From positions 10,282,527-10,346,526 of the forward strand of contig CM060174.1 of the NCBI GenBank assembly GCA_030549775.1: 64,000 nucleotides of DNA, written 5' to 3'. A program made the position numbers and the translations under genes. The notes below the pieces were generated by a model. That model searched no databases. It saw only the letters and a list, made by a program, of their open reading frames with translations, and was not told where the DNA came from. Positions 59,601 to 64,000 of the stretch are shown piece by piece (positions within the stretch are counted from its first letter, which is position 1; every line of letters starts with the position of its first letter). This stretch comes from Tamarix chinensis. Lineage: Eukaryota > Streptophyta > Magnoliopsida > Caryophyllales > Tamaricaceae.

Positions 59601-60166
59601 AAGACCCGTCTGAGTTTTGCAGGTAGGGGTCGATGCCTGTGGCATTTTCAAGGCTGAGAGTTGATTCTAGATCTAGCTTGGGGGCCGAGAGTGACGTGGC
59701 CGGAGAGCATCCCCTGTCTCGTTTTCTTGGACTATCGTACCTTGCTATTTCGTTATTTTATGTTCCCTGATATTTGGGACTTTTAAATTGCACTTTGGAT
59801 TGTAACGCTTGACTTTCGCACTCTGATTTCTTTAAACGTAAGCTTTACTAATGACTTGTCTTTGGTGCTATTCTTTTTAGCCTTAGCACTTAGTATCGGG
59901 TCGGTAAGAGCGAATCGATCTGGTACTAAGTGTGGCGGTAATACCCCTGAATTTACTGTTTTATCTGTTCTCTTCCGCTAAACCTCTTTAAATTAAACGA
60001 AATTTTTTCAGTGGTAAATTTGGGGGTGTTACAGGTAGTGCTTAAGAGTTTTTACTTTAGAGACCAATGTTAGCTTTGGTAATACTTTCTACTTCTCTAG
60101 ATTATGAGTTTGCACTATGTGTTGTATTTTTTGTCATTTACCATGATAAGATGGTTTTTTTATGAA

Positions 60167-62480
60167 TGTAACACTCTCAAATTTAGTACTAAAAAATTTT
60201 ATTTAGTGGAAACCATTTTCTAAAATATTGAGTGTTATGTCACAACCAACATAGAGAGAGGTATGGCTACTACCTAATTTGTGCTAGTTGGAAGGCCAAA
60301 AATAATTTAAACTCAAAGATTAGATGTGATCAAAAATTAATCTAAGGTTAAGGTAAATACTAATAGCAACCTAATGAAAGCATAAGAAAGAGATTAAGAT
60401 ACGATAAGCAAAGGGTTTTACATCACTTGGTGCCCCCAAAAGGGGATATAAGAACAAAATAAATATAATAAAAAAAAGACACTGAATTAACCCAAAATCA
60501 TTTATCCCAACCCAATCTACACTAAAACCTTGAAACAACCTAAAAAGGATAGTATCGATGCAACTTTTTCATAATGAATAAATTATAACATCTCCTAAGA
60601 GGTAACATACCCATACTTCACATAATCATGGAACAATAGAAAATTATGTTGGAAGCATACAATCACATGTAATAACAACATCTAAAATAACAAGATTTCA
60701 TAATTCAACCAATGATATTAAACCAACCAACACCCTAATAAACGCTCGAGAGAGACATGCCAATCATAAAGTATCAACAAGTCATCCAAATAGGTTTTAC
60801 AAATCAAATAGGTGTTCATAGATTACACTAAACATTCCAACAACTATCTCACCAACCCTAATCTATTTATTCAAGAAGTATTAAGTTGGTTTTCTAAGTT
60901 ATTTTTAAAAAAGGGATTAATTTAAATTTTGGGTGGGAGACAAACCCATAATCTAAGGTACTAAAAGCAGGGAAGAATCAACAAATCAATTCAATCTAAC
61001 TTCTCAACATCACATCAAATATGTCATATGACCTAAGTTGAGTATCCATAACCTCAACACTCAAGTCATTAAGTTCGTATATCCCTTAAAGGATTTGTGA
61101 ATCCTTATGATTATAAATATGCCCTTTGACTTGAAGATCCAACTATGCATTTAGGGACCTATTCCAAGGCACAAGATTTATTTCCAAACTATTTTTTTTA
61201 AGTGATTAGTATCTTATTCAATTGTCAATATTATTATTCCAAGGACACAAGAATCCAACACAAAAAGCCAAACAACCAAGGGTGTGAAGGGCCACTACAA
61301 TAATCTAACATCAAAATTAATTCCAAAGGACCACAAGGTTCATATCATTTTTAAGCTATCGCAACCTAGGGTTATTCATTATGCCATATCTTGAATCAAT
61401 TATCCAATTCCAATCAATCCAATCGATTTAAACAATTATTTTCAAATTATTCCAAGGTCAATTCTTATGTATACTATCAAAGGTGAAGGCTAAAGGTTAA
61501 CCCTAAGTCAACTAGTCTAATTATTTATACTAGGTACTATTCACTCATAAAATTACCAAAATGCCCTAAAAAACCTAATTACCACAATTATATCCATTTC
61601 ACAACTAAAATTTATTTTAACTAACATTTTCTCATGAAAAGTCTAAAAGATAACAAATTATAACACTTTAGCATAAAGATAAATACTAAGACATAACAAA
61701 GGCTATTCTACCCTTATGTATGAATTATCATAATAAACATGTAAAACCCTCAGCATGCACATCTATCATGTCATATATTTCATACAAATCATACATATTA
61801 TATTTAAGACATAAATTGGAAATCATGGTGGCAATTGAGTCATGATACACATAAAATGACATTTACACCCCTAGATCATGTAAATAAATAATCATTTTAA
61901 TTGAAACCTAAACATGCTTGTGTACTATCATGACATATATCAAATTTAGATAAAATATGCAATTAATGTAATATAATTCTTATCATATCATGAAAATGAT
62001 TTGGTAGGTGAAAAAACCTTAACAAAAAACCTAACGTGCATCAAAATCCAACAATGTTGACATGCATGTACTTCATATTAAAACGTAAGTAGAAACATGT
62101 ATGATAAAAGATTAAGATCACGAAACTATATATAATAATAAAAGATAAAATATTACACATCAAATATCATAATCTTATTTTTCATTTTCTAACACTAGAT
62201 CATGATACTTATAATACATGAAACCCTAGCAGCTTCTAGATCTAGCAAAACTTATCATACTCACATACAATATTTTACCATATTAAGAGTAAAATTAGAA
62301 ACACCTTATTTACAAGATAATAAAATAATAACACAAAGAACCATAAAACCCTAGTATCCACTTATCTTTATCTTTTTCCTTAAGCAAAGCTTAGTAACAA
62401 CATAAGAGCTAACATAATATAACACTAACAATAAATAATAGAATCAAACGTGAAATGTAAGGGAGAGAACTAAAGCATTT
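60167..62480 (-). mobile_element. Diverged LTR-like sequence, minus orientation
   Basis: On the minus strand it ends tttagtactaaatttgagag followed by tgttaca at 60167, like the big LTR family tail. Inside, caaaattaccaaaatgccc (near 61557) and the surrounding text resemble 48110-48260. No coding sequence or target duplication was found. Confidence 0.4.
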
Positions 62481-64000
62481 ATGCATCTATGGATGAACAA
62501 CACAACTCATTCAAGCTAGGAAGGTTTGGCTTTGTTGGTAGCTCTGTTACCAAGGTTGGAGAACATCACTTATTCATGCAACAAGAGGTGGAGAAATGCC
62601 AGACTTATACACTGTTGGGGGACCATTGCTGGAGCTTCACACAAGTGGAGTCTTACAGTGCTACAAGCTCATATTAGGGCGACTTTTTATGAGATATTGA
62701 GGTTAAAAAAATTTAGGTTTGGTAAGACAAATTAAGAAAAAAAAAGAAGGACGAGGAATACTATAATTGAGAGGGTTTTCTGAGTAAGGAGATGAGAGGC
62801 TTTGTAGGGGATAAAACACATAACAAAGGAAGGATGATACTTATAGGGGAGGTTTTCATACAACAAACTAATCATGAGGAGCTAGGTGAAGGATCGATCA
62901 GGTCTCAGGTGATGAAAAAGCAAATGAGGGTAGATGCATGGGGTTTGCATGAAGAACATAGTGCCAAACGACAAGGAGTTAGGGTAGTGTGTTGGATTAA
63001 TATTAGTTGCAATCTAGTTTGACTCGCCAAATTAAGGTAACAAAACTAATTGGCGTAAAAAGGGGAAGGGTGTCATGTGAGGTAAAGGGTACAAGGGTTA
63101 AAATAATGGTTAAGGTTTGAGGAAAGGGTTAAGAGACTAATCACCTAGCAATTGTACCAAATTTTAATCTAGTTAAATTATATTTTATTGTCCCATATTA
63201 CTACACATAACAATAACCAAATTAAAATACAATATCCTACAATAATTACTATAAATAAATACACATAAAATATAACGTTCACAATTAGTATTTCTACAAA
63301 AGGGATATTATGATAAAAGCATGATTTAGGTTTTATGAGCTTGTAATCATGTGATATATGTATTTTATGCATCATTTGTTAGAACCAATACCATGGTTAG
63401 GTCATGCTAGGTATTTGATGAATCTTTTAGCATTATAATTATGCCTTGTTATTTTTAATTAGTAAGTTTTCAGATGTGTTTTATCATGTTCTTGAGTATT
63501 TTTGTGAAGATCATAAGTCATGGTAGAGTGAACTTGTTGACATTTTTACCCTTGGTGGTTTTAGCCTTTAATGAGGTTTTAAGATTGGTTTAATTTGTGA
63601 TTATTATGTCTTGAGATGTTTAATAGTGTGTGGATTATTGTGTGTGATTTTAGTGTAATTAAGAGTAATTTTATTTTGGGGAAATATTACGGTGCAATCG
63701 ATCACAAGGGTAAAATTATCATTGTAGTGAGTTTTTTAGATGAAATTTAAGAGTACCATTGTGGTTTTTTTTAGTATTTTTACTTAAATTTTTATATATT
63801 GTTTGTGAGAATTTGGTAATGTTTGGGTTAAGTTATGATTTTTACAAGATTTGAGGTGTTATAAGAGATTAAGGGTATTTTGGCCATTTTATGTAAATTT
63901 TGAAAATTTGAAGTTGTCTGACTATTATTTGAGTAAAATTGTGATAAATGTAATAAGTGGTTGGTTTGGGTTATTCATGGTTAACATAAGTTGGGTTATT
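62481..64000. other. Noncoding DNA, probable LTR debris
   Basis: Short frames at 62489-63022 have no recognisable similarity. Near 63855-63890 the text gaggtgttataagag, then agggtattttggcc, echoes the LTR-like fragments elsewhere. Nothing further can be supported. Confidence 0.35.

Larger units (their letters stand above)
56483..60033 (+). mobile_element. Giant solo LTR, copy C (3551 bp)
   Basis: It starts TGAAATGCCCC and ends GGGGGTGTTACA, with a perfect 5-bp duplication GGTAG at 56478-56482 and 60034-60038. It keeps many CpG sites (gcgaccgttccaccgg, ggcccgtctctctcccgcgc) that are TpG or CpA in A and B, so it is probably the youngest copy. It lacks the long ATT tracts. There is no primer-binding site, gag or pol. 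Confidence 0.9.

Noticed and set aside
62489..63022. Small protein genes near the right edge
   Set aside because: Overlapping short frames without similarity, in LTR-like debris.

Overview
This is plant nuclear DNA. It holds one complete multi-exon gene inside a landscape of decayed transposable elements. The gene encodes a callose synthase whose closest remembered match is CALS5/GSL2. Its short introns (under about 1.5 kb) and the LTR and MULE families point to an angiosperm, probably a eudicot; I cannot name the species.

Layout. 0.2-0.8 kb: decayed Ty3/gypsy gag. 0.9-2.4 and 7.4-8.7 kb: two related noncoding repeats. 3.8-6.1 kb: a broken MuDR-type (MULE) transposase. 9.3-13.6, 15.9-21.3 and 56.5-60.0 kb: three very large solo LTRs (4311, 5443 and 3551 bp) of one family. 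All lie in + orientation, each with its own perfect 5-bp target duplication. 21.8-22.9 kb: weak protein-like remnants. 23.0-23.3 kb: a 299-bp MITE with 8-bp target duplications (hAT type). 23.8-39.8 kb, minus strand: the callose synthase gene. 41.3-54 kb: nested fragments of related LTR elements, including a gypsy gag-protease remnant at 44.1-45.6 kb and an older relative of the big LTR family at 49.9-53 kb. 60.2-64 kb: more LTR-like debris without coding capacity.

The callose synthase was rebuilt by hand into 41 exons whose phases all agree. It gives 1925 codons including the stop (1924 aa), with no frameshift or premature stop. Four of its 40 introns start with GC rather than GT. CALS5 makes callose for the pollen-mother-cell wall and exine patterning; that role is carried over from the family.

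The most unusual material is in the giant LTRs. All three share an internal TATA box and a pyrimidine-rich leader. Two of them (9.3 and 15.9 kb) also carry trinucleotide tracts punctuated by small inverted repeats. All three then share a conserved block ending in a splice-donor-like AG|GTAAGG, an array of CCACCGG...AATAGTGG modules, and stem-loops near the 3' end. Several of these stems keep pairing while their sequence changes. I found no tRNA, rRNA or CRISPR features.
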